Assembly (NCBI GenBank): GCA_963969595.1
Contig: OZ018409.1
Span: 7,392,520-7,456,519, forward strand
Direction: 5' to 3'
DNA from: Neckera pumila
Taxonomy: Eukaryota > Streptophyta > Bryopsida > Hypnales > Neckeraceae
Length of the DNA: 64,000 bases
Below the pieces are notes generated by a model. The model made no database searches. It saw only the letters and a list, made by a program, of their open reading frames with translations, and was not told the origin of the DNA. Position 1 is the first letter of the stretch. Each line of letters starts with the position of its first letter. The position numbers and the translations under genes were made by a program. Below are positions 1 to 11,877 of this stretch, one piece after another.

Positions 1-2244
1 AGTTACATGTTAAGTTCTTGACTGATTGATTGAATGGCTAATGGATTAGGTTAGTTTACAGCTTCACAATCTATAGATTTGGTAGCATGACGTGGTCGCA
101 ATACTTTATAAGTTAGTTTCCAGCCTTGCTTGGGAGTTTGTGATGATAAATTGATGTAGGGTCAACTTGCTCACTAACTTGAATAAATTATAAGCTTGTG
201 CATTTGTGTAGGAAAGCAGACAATTTGCATGTAATATTTTATTACGGTTTAGAAGTGTAGATTGGAGTAATGCTTTTTAGTTGTGTGGTTACCGGAGATG
301 AGATGGATGAATTTATTGGATGAACTCATTGGATTAAAGTTTAATGTGATATTGCTGGGAATGGTATTAAATGAGTTTCTTCTAATTAGAATGGGATTGA
401 TCCACCTAAGTCTGTAGTTAAACGGCCATTCTTTTTGGTGTATGTGTGTGTGTTTGTTAAAATAGCATTAGCTGTCGAATGTTGAGCTTTATGACAAATT
501 AACAAACAAATACTATCAAACCTATCCTATTATAAAAGTGACCTCAAACACCTAGACAATAGACAAATTGACCTTTTACCCAAAAGAATTCCTATATATG
601 TATTAGTATCCTTGGATTTTGTCCTAGGATAGGAACAATCCAATATACAAATGTACAGTCTTCATTCATGCAAACCTAATATTAATTCACAATACACATT
701 TTAGCACTTCTATAAACATTATTAGTTTATTCATATAGTGCCTAGAAAATTCATTCTAAGCAATCCATAATTCCCTTTCAATTACCAACAAGTCCTAACA
801 TTATTTTATATGGTCATTGGCTATGGAATTTTAGGTTTAACTCCTAAAGGTCTACACATCACAAAAACAAATGCTCCTTGGTCAACCTTGAATTTTTAGT
901 TCAACTTCATCTTAAAATTTTGAAAAACCCAAAAATTGAAAGAAGTATTGCAATTGCAAGATCCATGTATTAGAATCCAAACTACACTCTAGATTGTATG
1001 TTTTTTATTTATATGTATTTGTAATAATATTTTACAAATATAAATACAAAATACAAAATTGATTATATTATTCTAACCTCCAATTATTGTAAGAAAATCA
1101 AATTACTTTCATATACATTATAATTATATAATTATATTTCCATCTTTTTTCTCAAAAGAATTGTAATCATTTGATTTTTCATCAAAATCTATGAGAAAAT
1201 CAACGTCTAGACAAAAATACATTTTCACGTGCAAAAAACAAAGTTTTGTATATCACATATATAATAGAATAATTGAGCTTGAAAGTGTAATTTAACTTGA
1301 AAGTCTTCACCAAAGATATTTTGAATGTAAAATGTAAATAATTAATAAAAAAAATTCACCCAAATCTTGATTGCTAGTTTTACCTCTTGAAGTAATTTCA
1401 AATTAATTGAATTTTTTTCTACATTTATGAGTTTTTTTTCATATTTCAGCTACATAAATTATAACAATGACAATTTTTCAAAAAACAAAGTGAAATTTTT
1501 TATCTCCTTGATAGACAAATCACAATGTTATGTAGTTAAAATGTACGATTGATATTTGAACACAAATTGAAATGTTAAATTGAATTCAAACTAGATGTTT
1601 GACTATTTTGCAATGGATCCAGCCTTTAGAGCATCTGCACTCGTGCTCTAGACAAAGGTGGCCTCAATGACTCATCAAAGGTCCACATGATTAGAATCAA
1701 GTAGACATTTTCTGATGTGGACTCCAGAAAAGCTGTCAAGTCCTATAACAGTCAAGGGCTTGTGCAACCACTCTAGAGCATAGATTTGGAATATCTTTGA
1801 CATTGTTTGGTCTTATAAGAGGTTAATTGGCTCCCTGTTCCAAAGCATTGTAAACTATTGGAGAGGTGTCATTCAATTGTCTGGAATTGGGAAGGTGGGC
1901 AAGTAAGGACAACTCTCTATAGATCTTCGAAAGATTTTGAGCATGTGTGATCCTTCTATACCATCAATTGAGTGACACTTCTCTTGAGTATGGGTGCAAG
2001 TTGCTCTTAGGACTTTGCCAATTTTATTCTAGTTGTTCCAATTCATTTTCATTTGAGCTGCCATTTGTTCTAATATTTGGAGTGAATTGCTTGTTAGTTC
2101 ATTATTAGCTTGTGGAATGGGAAAACAAACAAACATGGTTGCAATTTGAAAACATCCGGAAACCAACGGTGAAGAAATCTGTAAACTTTCTATTTGGAAA
2201 CCAAGTAGAGAAATATCCGGACTTGGTACTTGAATAAGTGGTGG
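1..2244. other. AT-rich non-coding DNA
   Basis: No ORF of useful length, no repeat unit recognised with confidence. A stretch at 1627-1790 bounded by TAGAGCAT and CTAGAGCAT recalls the TTAGAGCAT element ends, but both lie in the same direction and it is not called. Confidence 0.5.
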
Positions 2245-2445
2245 ATTGAATATGTATTAGATAACCGATGAGCTACGCTAGCATTTTTTCAATTTCATTT
2301 TTCATTCATTTTTCAATCGCAACCTTTGATCTTCATGATCGAAGAATGTAGGAAACAAGTTCAAAGGCAAGAAGGTTATGAATTGCAACTTGTAATGGCA
2401 ATGGTGATGGGTTGCCAATGGGACGGTGCCACTTTAGCATTGAAA
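2245..2445 (-). repeat. Dispersed repeat, inverted copy of 34330-34530
   Basis: TATGTATTAGATAACCGA, CAACTTGTAATGGCAATGG and GGTTGCCAATGGGACGGTGC are the reverse complements of segments at about 34500, 34365 and 34340. This copy lacks the CATAACCGGTTGTT palindromic ends found at 34303 and 34460. Confidence 0.65.
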
Positions 2446-2535
2446 AATCAACAACTGTTTATGGAACTAAAAGGCTATTAATAGCTCGTAAAACTCAAAA
2501 AATGAGTTATCCCGAACACTGATTTGTAATTGAAT

Positions 2536-2940
2536 TAAGGTAACTACACCTAAAATTGCACGCTTCCTAAAATCGCACACTAGATATTCTTGCCTAAAAT
2601 GTACTCCCACTATTCATATGACTCTATGATTGCTTCTAGGTATACCTATGTTCATCACTTTGGAAATTGGTAGTTTATTCATCAAGCGGTGTCCAAAAAA
2701 TGCATTCTAAGAGAATCTAGAATCCCCTTTTGACTACCAACAGAAACCCACAATTTTTTTCCAATATAAATAGTGAAAACCATGTTGAATCACGTTGAAT
2801 TGCTTAACTGTGCGATTTAAGGTGTATACAAAATAGTGAAATTAGGTTGCCCCACACTAATTTCTCATATTTAACACTTTCAGACATGGTTAACTATAGT
2901 CTGGGGCAACCTAATTTCACTATTTTGTGTAGTTACCTTA
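2536..2940. mobile_element. TIR element with TAAGGTAACTACAC ends
   Basis: TAAGGTAACTACAC at 2536-2549 is exactly inverted at 2927-2940; length 405 bp. Inside the right part is a second inverted pair: ACAAAATAGTGAAATTAGG at 2828-2846 against its complement ending at 2929. Related ends occur at 21585-21725, 35283-35600 and about 37196. The superfamily is not assigned. Confidence 0.65.
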
Positions 2941-2944
2941 TCCA

Positions 2945-3660
2945 GTGAACCCACTTGCCAGCTGAGCCCCCTTCCTTCCTTCCCAGTTCCCCTTGGTTCC
3001 CCGTGGTTCCCGGTCAGTCCGGCCTTACGTCAGTCCGTTTGGGATGATGTCCGACTGCTGCTGCGAGTGAGTCCGTCCCGTCTGCCAATTGAGTTCCCAG
3101 GCAGGCAGGCAGGTGGACTTACTACTTACTACTGACGGATGGGCCTGCCGGCCAGGTTCGGTGTCAGACCACGCCCTGCCCGGCCTGACGGGTCTGCAGG
3201 CCGGGCCCATTATTCATTTATTGCAGTTGGAAGTTCGTCTGGAATGGCGCAGCAGAGCAACATGGAGGGGCTGGAAAATCAATCATGGATTCGAGGCACA
3301 ATTAATGACCGAACGTGGCTTCTGCTTGCCCCAGGGATGGATGAATATTTAGGACATGGATGACAGTCATCCAAGCACGCACATCGAAGGAAACCTGCCA
3401 GCCAACTAGCCGTTGGGGACGGACGGATGGACGGACGGACGGAGCTGAACTCGACTGATGGTAGACGAACGAACTGAAACGAACAGGCACCAGGGACAAC
3501 TGAGCCTGACTCAAATTCAAATAGTCCGTCTGCCTGTCTGCCTGTCTGCTGGAGTTTCAGTTCTACCAATAGTTGGGGAAGGGCATCCAGTTCAGTTCAG
3601 TTCAGTTGGCTTCATTACCATGAGGCACTCCTACGTCCAATTTTTGGATGACTAACAGAT
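2945..3660. other. GC-rich island with simple repeats, no clear gene
   Basis: GC content rises sharply against the AT-rich neighbours. It holds GGCAGGCAGGCAGG near 3100, a GGAC tetramer run at about 3415-3442, TGCCTGTC repeats at about 3530-3550 and a CAGTT run at about 3588-3607. ORFs of 60-96 codons occur in several overlapping frames on both strands and look low-complexity, so none is called. It could be an untranslated exon or a promoter. Confidence 0.5.
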
Positions 3661-4243
3661 TGGAACTCAAGTTTTGCCCTCATTCCAACTTGGATGAAAG
3701 TCATCCTAATTTGTAGAGATACTTTATTCTTATCTAATATGTATTTGGTGATATTAGAATACATATTTTTCTAAAATTAAAAATGTAGAAGTGTGTCAAG
3801 TAGTTGGCCAAGACAAACTTGCATTGACTTTAGTTCAAAACTGGATTTGCAAAAAAATGAGGTAATAGATTTTTAGAATACAAAAAGAACCAAAAAAACA
3901 GCATATCAAGAGAACCTCATTTCATGTCCATTCCAATAAATTTTGCTCAAAAAATGATAATATTTTGCTTCAAATCGAATTTAGAAGGAATTTTGAAATT
4001 TTTTGTTCAAAATTTATAGAAAAATTTGGTGATAGCATTGGTGAATCTAACTATACTGATGCCAGAATCTAAAATTCAAAGTTTACAACTTTTATTTGTA
4101 TATTGATTCCATAATATTCTTCCAAATAGTACTTTGTGGAATCATCAAATTCTAGAAAAGACTCTGGACGTTTAGGAATTAAGCAAGCTAGTTCTCAAAT
4201 TAAAGCAACCGTGCTCTGAAGCAATCATAACACAAAGGGATAT

Positions 4244-4400
4244 TTTGCTTTCTTCAATGTAACAAGTGTGTACATTTCAAGAGGTGGTCGCTTTTAGTGA
4301 CTATTGTGTTTCAACTTCAAAATTCATAACTAATTCCACAAAGGTCCAAAAAATATGAAACAATTTGGATCAGATGCCAATTCCATTTTTCTTTCAAAAT
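4244..4400. repeat. Dispersed repeat shared with 35335-35500
   Basis: TTTTGCTTTCTTCAATGTA, CATTTCAAGAGGTGGTCGCT and ATAACTAATTCCACAAAGG occur in the same order in the TIR element at 35283-35600. This looks like an old copy that has lost its ends. Confidence 0.65.
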
Positions 4401-4459
4401 GACGAGGTGGTTACATCTGAAAACGGGACTTAGAAAGGAAACACTACCATAACATTCAA

Positions 4460-4610
4460 TAGCAGGTGTTGATGTTGCCTTGGTTTTATAGTGATGGTGT
4501 GCCTCTACATCTTCCACTTGTCTAATTCATCAATAGCTACTGATGAAACACTGTTGGGGTGTAGAATATACTACACGATCATTGTAGAGCTACTAAACGT
4601 TATGTACAAC
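4460..4610. repeat. Dispersed repeat shared with 51375-51510
   Basis: GTGTTGATGTTGCCTTGGTT, ATAGTGATGGTGTGCCTCTA and TCATTGTAGAGCTACTAAA recur in the same order near 51378-51500 with few differences. Both copies contain a short open frame with related peptides (ATDE, LLGCRIYYTIIVELLNVM), but it is too short to call a gene. It may be part of an unidentified element. Confidence 0.6.
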
Positions 4611-4679
4611 TACATCATCAAAACACATGTCTTCAAAATTCACGTAAAGTATTGTCATCATAGCACATATTTGTAAAAC

Positions 4680-6253
4680 AAAGAATGTTGTATTTGATAA
4701 AAAAAATGTCAATTTTGAGTTGATAGTCATGAAAAGGGACACCAAAGCCCAAACTCCACACCTTCTCCAAAAAACAAGTATTTATTCATTTTTCATCTTT
4801 CAAGACTAGAAAATAAATAAATAAATAATTTATACTCATTTTCATTACCCCCAAATCATATACACCGTAGATTTTGGAATGCGTACGTGATGACAATTGA
4901 TATAAGATATGTGAACATATTGTATGTATGTATGTATGTATGTAGCACATATGTCGTATCCATAGGTCATATCTTTTCTAGAATACCATAATTTGCACAC
5001 AATATCCATATTCACATGTCATGTCTGTACTTGAATGCTCCTATGCATAGGCATGTTTCAATGTATCAAAATATACCATATATATGGGGGAAAACAAAAA
5101 ATTTGTAAGGGATTCAAGAGTTTTTGTTTTTTAATTTGGAGGGCAAGCATGTTGTCTCTTTTTAGAAGATGGTCAATCATGAATTCAATATAATTTATTA
5201 AAGTTTTGGTTCTATCAAAATACATTGTACATAGATTTAGAAAATAATCTATGAGAAGACTCACATAATAATTGCATGTGCAATTTTATTCAATAAAATT
5301 GAATAACAACCTCATCATCGATGAATATTTATGCATATTCAAAAGCATTATGAATCAATTGAGGATTGGTATAGCCGCCATAGGATTGTGCTCAGGTTAT
5401 TTAAGAAAATCACAATATTCGAATTTACAAAAATGAGAAAGTCCATACATTTAGCATTATACATTTATAAATAATCAATTCAAATTATATTTTAAAATTA
5501 AATATGCCACGATAAATTTTGAAAAAAAAAAAACTCTTAGAGATCAAAGAAAAAATATTATTTGATTTGATTGATATAATTATGTAAAATTTGACTTGTA
5601 GACACACATGTCATTTTCTTGCTATTATAAAATATATTGAAAATCATACCAAAACTGTGTGATTTGTCTTTGAAATTTAACTTGTTTATTTATAGCAAAA
5701 ATCAAGGACATCCAACATGGAGTTAGATTGTAGATTATAAGGTCAACTTTACTAAAGCCCTTAGAATGGGTTCTTTGTCTTTAAATACAAAAAATTAAAA
5801 TAATAAAATAAAATGCTAACTCCAAATTATATCATTCTTATACAAAAATGTTAGAATTCCATTCAAAGTATTAAAAACATAAATAAAAAGGAAATATATC
5901 CCTAAAAAACTATTTATCTTTTTGCATTGAATCGTGTTTTACAAAAATTGAAGACCTTCACTAGTGTCTTCTTTATTTAAAAAAACCCATAGACACATTT
6001 ACATTTTCTTTCAAAATAGTTGAAATTGTTTCTGACATATATATTAGAGATATATGATAAGCAGTGCAAACACGCTTTAGGGAGGGTATGGATTCAAAAT
6101 TTTACATATATTATTATTTTCTTACAAATTTGAGGTCAAAATTGTTATGGATTCAAAAATATCATACACCCTGAGACCATAAAAATTAAACACTATTTAT
6201 TGCCTCTAGATAAAGAGTCTTTAATTTTACAAAATCATCACTATGAAATGGTT
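4680..6253. other. AT-rich non-coding DNA
   Basis: Apart from the AAAT and GTAT microsatellites nothing is recognised. Reading frames are short and AT-driven. Confidence 0.5.
4923..4945. repeat. Tetranucleotide microsatellite (GTAT)
   Basis: Five to six uninterrupted GTAT units. A short AAAT run also lies at about 4811-4828. Confidence 0.85.
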
Positions 6254-6257
6254 TTAA

Positions 6258-7295
6258 CCCCTAAAGGCCCAAAGTCCCCTTAGGGGACACTTGGCATTAC
6301 AAAAGTTTTCAGGCCTCAATAAGGCCGTTAGTTTTGTACCCCCCTTTTGCAATTTTGGTGCAATTCAAGAATTTTTTTTATACTAAAAAATTGATCTAAT
6401 GTGGCACTACTTGTGCCACATCAGCGCCACATTAGCACATCTAAATGTTTTTTTAATTTTTTAATTTTTGAAGATAGGAAATCACATTAGCTTTCTAAAA
6501 ATGTAATTTTTTTTTCAATCAATGCTCGGGAGCAAAAGTTATGCCACACAAAGTCAAGAAAGCAACTCACCGGGCAAAAAATAAAACCGTAAAAAATTGT
6601 ATTTTAATTTTTTATAATTTCTTCTTCTCAAAGATCAGGCCTTTTTGTCTACATTTGAAGCTTTAATTCATTCTATTTGGACTCAAAAGGAAAAGTTATA
6701 AACAATCTTGTTTTTTAGGCAATCTAAGCATCTTCTTTGAAAAACAACTTATAGAATTCGTTTTTGAATGCAATTTTCAAATCTTTTCAATTAAAACAAA
6801 AAAAAGATTAAATTTGTTTGCAAGAACAATCCCACCATTGGGATTATGGTGTTTTAATTCCACCTAAGAGATATTAATGATTTAGTGTTTCATTCAGTTT
6901 TAGACCTATTTCTACTTAACAACTTTTTATATGTAAAAATCAAGTTTTGACATTTTGAAAAAAACTTCCCCGACTCTCAACTCAAATGTTCATTATAAAT
7001 CTTTTTAACCCAATAGTGTGTAGTGCAAAAAAAATTTACAAATGGCCGTCAAAGTCATCTGAAACTGTAGGCCACAATTCAAAAAAACTGCTTTTTCCAA
7101 CTTCAAATGCTAATATCTTTCAATCCGTAAGGTCATATTCATGAAATTCTTACCACATAATCTAAAACAAGTGAAATACAAGATCCTCTAGTTAGATTTT
7201 AAGAAAATGGTATTTTTTGGTATTTTGGATGATTGCAGCAGAAATGACAATTTTCAATGGTTTTGGAGCCAGAAAATGCCTTGGGCCTTTAGGAG
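6258..7295 (+). mobile_element. TTAA element, class A (piggyBac-like, non-autonomous)
   Basis: Starts CCCCTAAAGGCCC and ends GGGCCTTTAGGAG, flanked by TTAA at 6254-6257 and 7296-7299. Length 1038 bp. TTAA target choice with CCC/GGG ends is characteristic of piggyBac transposons. No transposase frame is present. Just inside the left end is a perfect hairpin (GTCCCC-TTA-GGGGAC, 6274-6288). It is the longest uninterrupted class-A copy. Confidence 0.75.
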
Positions 7296-7494
7296 TTAAA
7301 GAATATTTAGATTGAAATGTAAAATTGATATCCAATTTTACATATATCATTTTCATGCATATTCATTTTATAATATTTATTTCATAGGGCTCTAGAATAT
7401 GGAAAACAAAACCACTCTTGAAATACAATGGTTTATATGCTTTTATACTTGATTAGAATGATTGAATTTCTTTCAAAATTTACAACAATTTTAA

Positions 7495-8128
7495 CCCCTA
7501 ACTGCCCCAGGTACCAAATTTTGGTGTCGGCAATACTTTAAAGTGATTAAAACTTTATCCACTTATTATTTTGAATACTTTATATTTTTGAATTTTTTTT
7601 GGAAGTCCAATTTTAGCATCAGAAATCTGATTTTGAAAATGTTATTTCTCTTCAAGATTTTGTGCAAGGTTGTTCATAGCAAATCTTGATTTTTTATTGT
7701 TGATGGCTCTTGGAAATGAGCCTCAAATACACTAGATCTTGGAGAAAAAATCACATTAGAAATTCATTTAAATAAAAAGTAGAGTAGAGTTTGAGAAGCC
7801 ACAAATTAACTGGGATTTTGCATGTTATGTCCTTCAACCTCATATTTTTTTGGCGACCAATTTTTTAGATTTGATATGTGAAAAGAAGATTGAAAGACAA
7901 TAAATCACTTTCACAGTTTTAACACCTTCACAATCAACCATTAAATAATCTTTCAATTCATAAGTGATGTATCTATATTTTTTCCTATGTGATCTTTAAC
8001 ATGTCCAATTTGAGTTTGCACTCAATTACAATTTTAAAAAAATTGATAAAACTTATCAAAATGTTGGCTTTTTAAAAAAAATTGAGCAAATTCCAAAAAG
8101 CTCAAAAAAGGCTTTAGAAATTTAGGGG
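7495..8128 (+). mobile_element. TTAA element, class B
   Basis: Flanked by TTAA (7491-7494 and 8129-8132). Left end CCCCTAACTGCCCC, right end AAATTTAGGGG; 634 bp and non-coding. The interior (for example GAGCCTCAAATACACTAGA near 7710 and CACTTTCACAGTTTTAACAC near 7905) is shared with the copies at 13503-14147 and 47497-48152 but not with classes A or C. Confidence 0.7.
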
Positions 8129-8132
8129 TTAA

Positions 8133-9476
8133 GCTTTATATTTTTCAACAATATCAATATTTCCAATATAACTATATAAAAATTATTATGAACATCAATA
8201 CTCATATATCTAACATTGAAAAGATAGATCTCACATCAATGAAAGTGATTCCTTCATAATTATTATAATTATCAATTATTGTATGGACTTGAATAGAATT
8301 GTTTTACAAATTATTTGTACAAAATGTGCATTTTTGGGTGCACATTTTGCATTATACCTTCACTTGACCCAAGAAAAATGTGGACTAAGGACCATACAAC
8401 TATTCTTCACCTTCATTTTTTTAAATATTATGTGAAATTTTTGAATTAAGCAATTTTTAGTATTGTTCTTAGCCTAAATGGTGCAAATTGAAAGGGAATC
8501 TAAGGAATCATTTTTACAAGGGTAATCTAAATTGAAAATGTATTTTCAAAACATAATAAACTCTCTTTCTTTGATACGTACATGAACTGTTTTTTTTCTT
8601 ACATTATAGGCATTAAAAATAATAGAATTTTAGAAAATTAGACGGTTTTCTAAAATTTCTCTTGAGTTGGAAAGAATGACCAAATTTTATTTTATGCACT
8701 AAGAAAAATATGCATTAAAAAATCATGGTCCGAAATGCTTTTGTGCTAAATTTTTATTGAAACTAGCACCATTGTATTAAATATAATAAAAGTTTAATAC
8801 ATAACCATATATATATAAGTGTGTATATTTGTTTCTAGAGAATTGAGCAGGAAATCTTGGCGTTGTACACAATACTTGATGTTATGATTTTCTTGCAACC
8901 ATTTATTGGATGATTTTTTTTCTTCTCTTTGTGAGCAAATTTCTTTTGTCAGTGTACATGGCATTAGCTTTTGCAATAGTCAAGAAACCATGTAGTTTCC
9001 ATATAGAGTAAATTCAAGAGATTATATATATGTGTCTCTTTCCCATATCCTTGTCATGGTCCTCTCACATATCCAAGGTTTTATGTTTCGGCATGTGAAC
9101 TAGAACATAATATTTGTTGTGGGCTCTATAAGAATAGACGATTTTATTGTTCTATGGCAAAAGTGAAATTAAAATTCATAATTTTCATCATTGCAATATA
9201 AAAATACATTATTCTACAATAGGTATGAAGGTAGAATTGTGTTTTGGTATCCAAATAAACAAGAAAAAGGCTTTTGTAAAGACCATTTGTAAATTGAATT
9301 GTTAATCCTTAAAGAAGATACACTCCTAAAACATTTTGTTTGTACGTACATCGTTTTTATGAGGACAATTAACTTTTTAGATAGTATACAAATCTAGATT
9401 TATACTAGAATTTGGATGTGATCAAAGTTTCATGGACATTGGAAATATAAGAAAATAACAATTTTATTAACCCCTA
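8133..9476. other. AT-rich non-coding DNA
   Basis: Only short ORFs; no repeat or element end recognised in this stretch between two TTAA elements. Confidence 0.5.
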
Positions 9477-9480
9477 AAGT

Positions 9481-10247
9481 TCCTTAACTAATGGAACCCT
9501 TTATTCGATGGTTCCCATTGTCTTTGCTAGGTATTTGAGTATTTCCATTAGCCTTCTAGTTTCTACCAAAATGAAAAGATTTGAGTTTTCTATTTTTGGT
9601 GTTAATGACAAGTGATCTTTCAATCCACCAATTGGATTCTTGTTTTGAGAAATTATGTCAGAGAAAGGTATTTGCAAAATTGTAGTGTATTGTGAATCTA
9701 AGTTCATCCTTGCATTGTAGGATTTCATTGGACACGTTCCACATCTTTGTTACATATGAATATTGGTGGAGATATGCCTAATATGATCTTTAGTATGGTA
9801 AATTTTTTAATTCAAAATCCATACTGCAAAATTTCCTATACACAATAGTCAAAGTCATTTGAAATTCTCGAGTAGGGTCTGCAAGAAACTTTTTCTTCGA
9901 ATTGTACAGCTAATATTTGCCAATCTACCTAAAAGTCAAACTTCACAAAATTTTTACCACATGCTCTAATGTAAATTTATGTGATTTCAAATTGATTAAT
10001 GAAGGTCAATATTTCTTACATTTTACCAAAGGAAATTGCATTTAGAAGTAGCTTTGCCTCACCTTCTTGAATTAAAAGCAAACAATAAATTCAAAAAATT
10101 AGTTTTTCAAAACTTCAAAACTTGCCTCACCTTCTTGAATTAAAAGCAAACAATAAATTCAAAAAATTAGTTTTTCAAAACTTCAAAACTTGCCTCACCT
10201 TCTTTTGCAAGATTATCCTTATAAATTGTACAAGACAATAACCCCTA
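9481..10247 (+). mobile_element. Degraded TTAA element (left end plus A/C-like interior)
   Basis: A left end TTAA-CCCCTAAAGTTCC lies at 9477-9490. Around 9860-10010 the sequence resembles the module shared by classes A and C (ACTTCACAAAATTTTTACCA and neighbours). No matching right end was found before the next element starts at 10252. A 68-bp tandem duplication and a TTCATTGG-rich segment interrupt it, so the limits are approximate. Confidence 0.35.
10054..10203. repeat. 68-bp tandem repeat, 2.2 copies
   Basis: A unit starting TTGCCTCACCTTCTTGAATT occupies 10054-10121 and is repeated without a difference that I can see at 10122-10189; the first 14 bases recur at 10190-10203. The identity of the copies points to a recent duplication compared with the heavily mutated surroundings. 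Confidence 0.9.
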
Positions 10248-10251
10248 AAGT

Positions 10252-11186
10252 TTTTTGACTATATTTTCACCAAAAATGCTCCAAAATTGCCATTTCTAAT
10301 ACAAGTACCAAATTTTAGGAAAAAAAAATTTTGGACATATACAACCATAGGATCTTGTAGTACACTAGTTCAAAATGTCGTGGAAAATTTTTTAGAAATT
10401 TTCACATTGTGGATTGCAAGATAATAGCGTTTGAATTGACAAAAATCCATTTTTTGTCCCTGCGAAAAATCCGGGCAGCTGCACTTTATAAGGTCACATT
10501 TTTATGAAAAAATGTCCAAAATGGTGGTAACTCTTTGGATTCATTCTTCAAGGCAAGTTGACTATATGCTTGACAAATTTCAAATCATTTGGAATTGTAA
10601 AACATATAGGAAAAAAATAGTAAGTAGAAAGAAATAGAGAATGATTCAAAATACTAAATTGTTAACCATTTATTTAAGGAATTGAAAAATGCCAATTCGA
10701 ATGGTTCCATTAATGTAATAAACAATATACACCTAATGGCTTTATTTTTTTCCAAAAATATTGAAAATTGAATTAAATAAAAGACTTCAAAGTTTATTTT
10801 AGAGTAGAGATTTCATAACTACCCATAAACTACCCTAAACTAAGAATCCTCATAACTTTTGACTCATTAGTCGAAATGGAATGATTCAAAGCTCCCTACG
10901 TATATATAAATCTAAAGAAGCAATTTCAAATTTTTACTTTTTTTAAAAGTGATTTTTAGAGAAGTTTTTTGGGCTGCCCAAGCTGCTCGCCGAATGTTAA
11001 AAATCACATATCATGCAATAACTTTTTAATTGTATAGTCAAAAGTTATGAAAATTGTTGGCCTTAAAGCTACTCCTCAAAAAAATGTTGTGTTAAATTTT
11101 TAAAATAAAAAAAATAAAAACTCCATTTGTAGTGAGCTGTCCAAAATCGCTATGTTGCCTAAAAATGCAGTTTGGTCCTTTAGGGG
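10252..11186 (+). mobile_element. TTAA element, class C (ATAA flanks)
   Basis: Left end CCCCTAAAGTTTTTTGAC, right end GGTCCTTTAGGGG, 935 bp. Both flanks read ATAA (10248-10251 and 11187-11190) instead of TTAA. The same altered tetramer on both sides suggests insertion into a variant target. The interior carries the class-C landmarks CATAACTTTTGACTCATTAG and CTGCCCAAGCTGCTCG. Non-coding. Confidence 0.7.
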
Positions 11187-11189
11187 ATA

Positions 11190-11836
11190 ATTGAATAAAG
11201 GATTCCATCAATCTCCAAATGATGAATTTGTGAAGTGGAGGTAGACAACTCCACTTGGATGACAAGTGTACTGGAACTTGGAGTTAGACAACTTCAAGTA
11301 GAAGATCAAGATTGGATGAGATAGGAATAGATACTTAGAATACTTCTAAATATGACTAAGACTATTGCTTTAGTGGATGGTTCTGGATAGAACCAAGGGT
11401 AGAAAGTTAAAGATAGAAAAGAAGACCTAGTCTATCAAAAAGAATATGGGTCTATATTTAATGTATAAGATAGAGCTCGGGGTTGAAGAGTCTCTTTTTT
11501 GACGGGGGATGATCTCTTTTTATGGTTGGGTGGTTTGAGCTCTTGTGAAATTTTTTTGTTAATAAATATATTTGTGTCTTTTTTTTACTTTCATTATTAT
11601 TTGAAGTTACGGATTGTGGAAGGTATGTAACAATTGGTATCATAGTAGGTTGATTTTAGAGCTATGAGTAAATTTCGTTGTGTTTATATTAGAATTCTCT
11701 ACAAATCTTTGTATTGTAAAGATTATAATTTGCATTGAAGAAATTTATTAAAGGTTTTTTTGAAAGAATTTTTTGGACATCAAGTTTCTATTAAAGTGCT
11801 ATGAAAGGTGGACTTTGATGGAACCCTTTATTCAAT
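11190..11836. mobile_element. Element with about 21-bp terminal inverted repeats
   Basis: TTGAATAAAGGATTCCATCA at about 11191-11210 is the inverse of TGATGGAACCCTTTATTCAA at about 11816-11835, with one mismatch. The left end abuts the class-C element. A further right-end copy (TGGAACCCTTTATTCGATGG) lies at about 9491. Inside, TAACA-AT-TGGTATCA at 11628-11642 resembles an LTR end followed by an initiator-tRNA primer-binding site, so an LTR-retrotransposon relic is an alternative. No coding domain is seen. Confidence 0.4.
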
Positions 11837-11877
11837 GGTCTCCTAAGATTTGCGCTCAAATCATGATAGAAACTTTA

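Noticed and set aside
1627..1790. Possible TAGAGCAT element
   Set aside because: The two end-like motifs are in the same orientation, so no terminal inverted repeat exists.
3025..3655. Several overlapping ORFs (61-96 codons) on both strands in the GC-rich island
   Set aside because: They overlap in up to five frames, are driven by simple repeats and lack stop codons only because the DNA is GC-rich. None resembles a protein family.
10054..10203. CRISPR-like array
   Set aside because: The repeats are directly adjacent with no spacers, and the setting is a eukaryotic nuclear genome.
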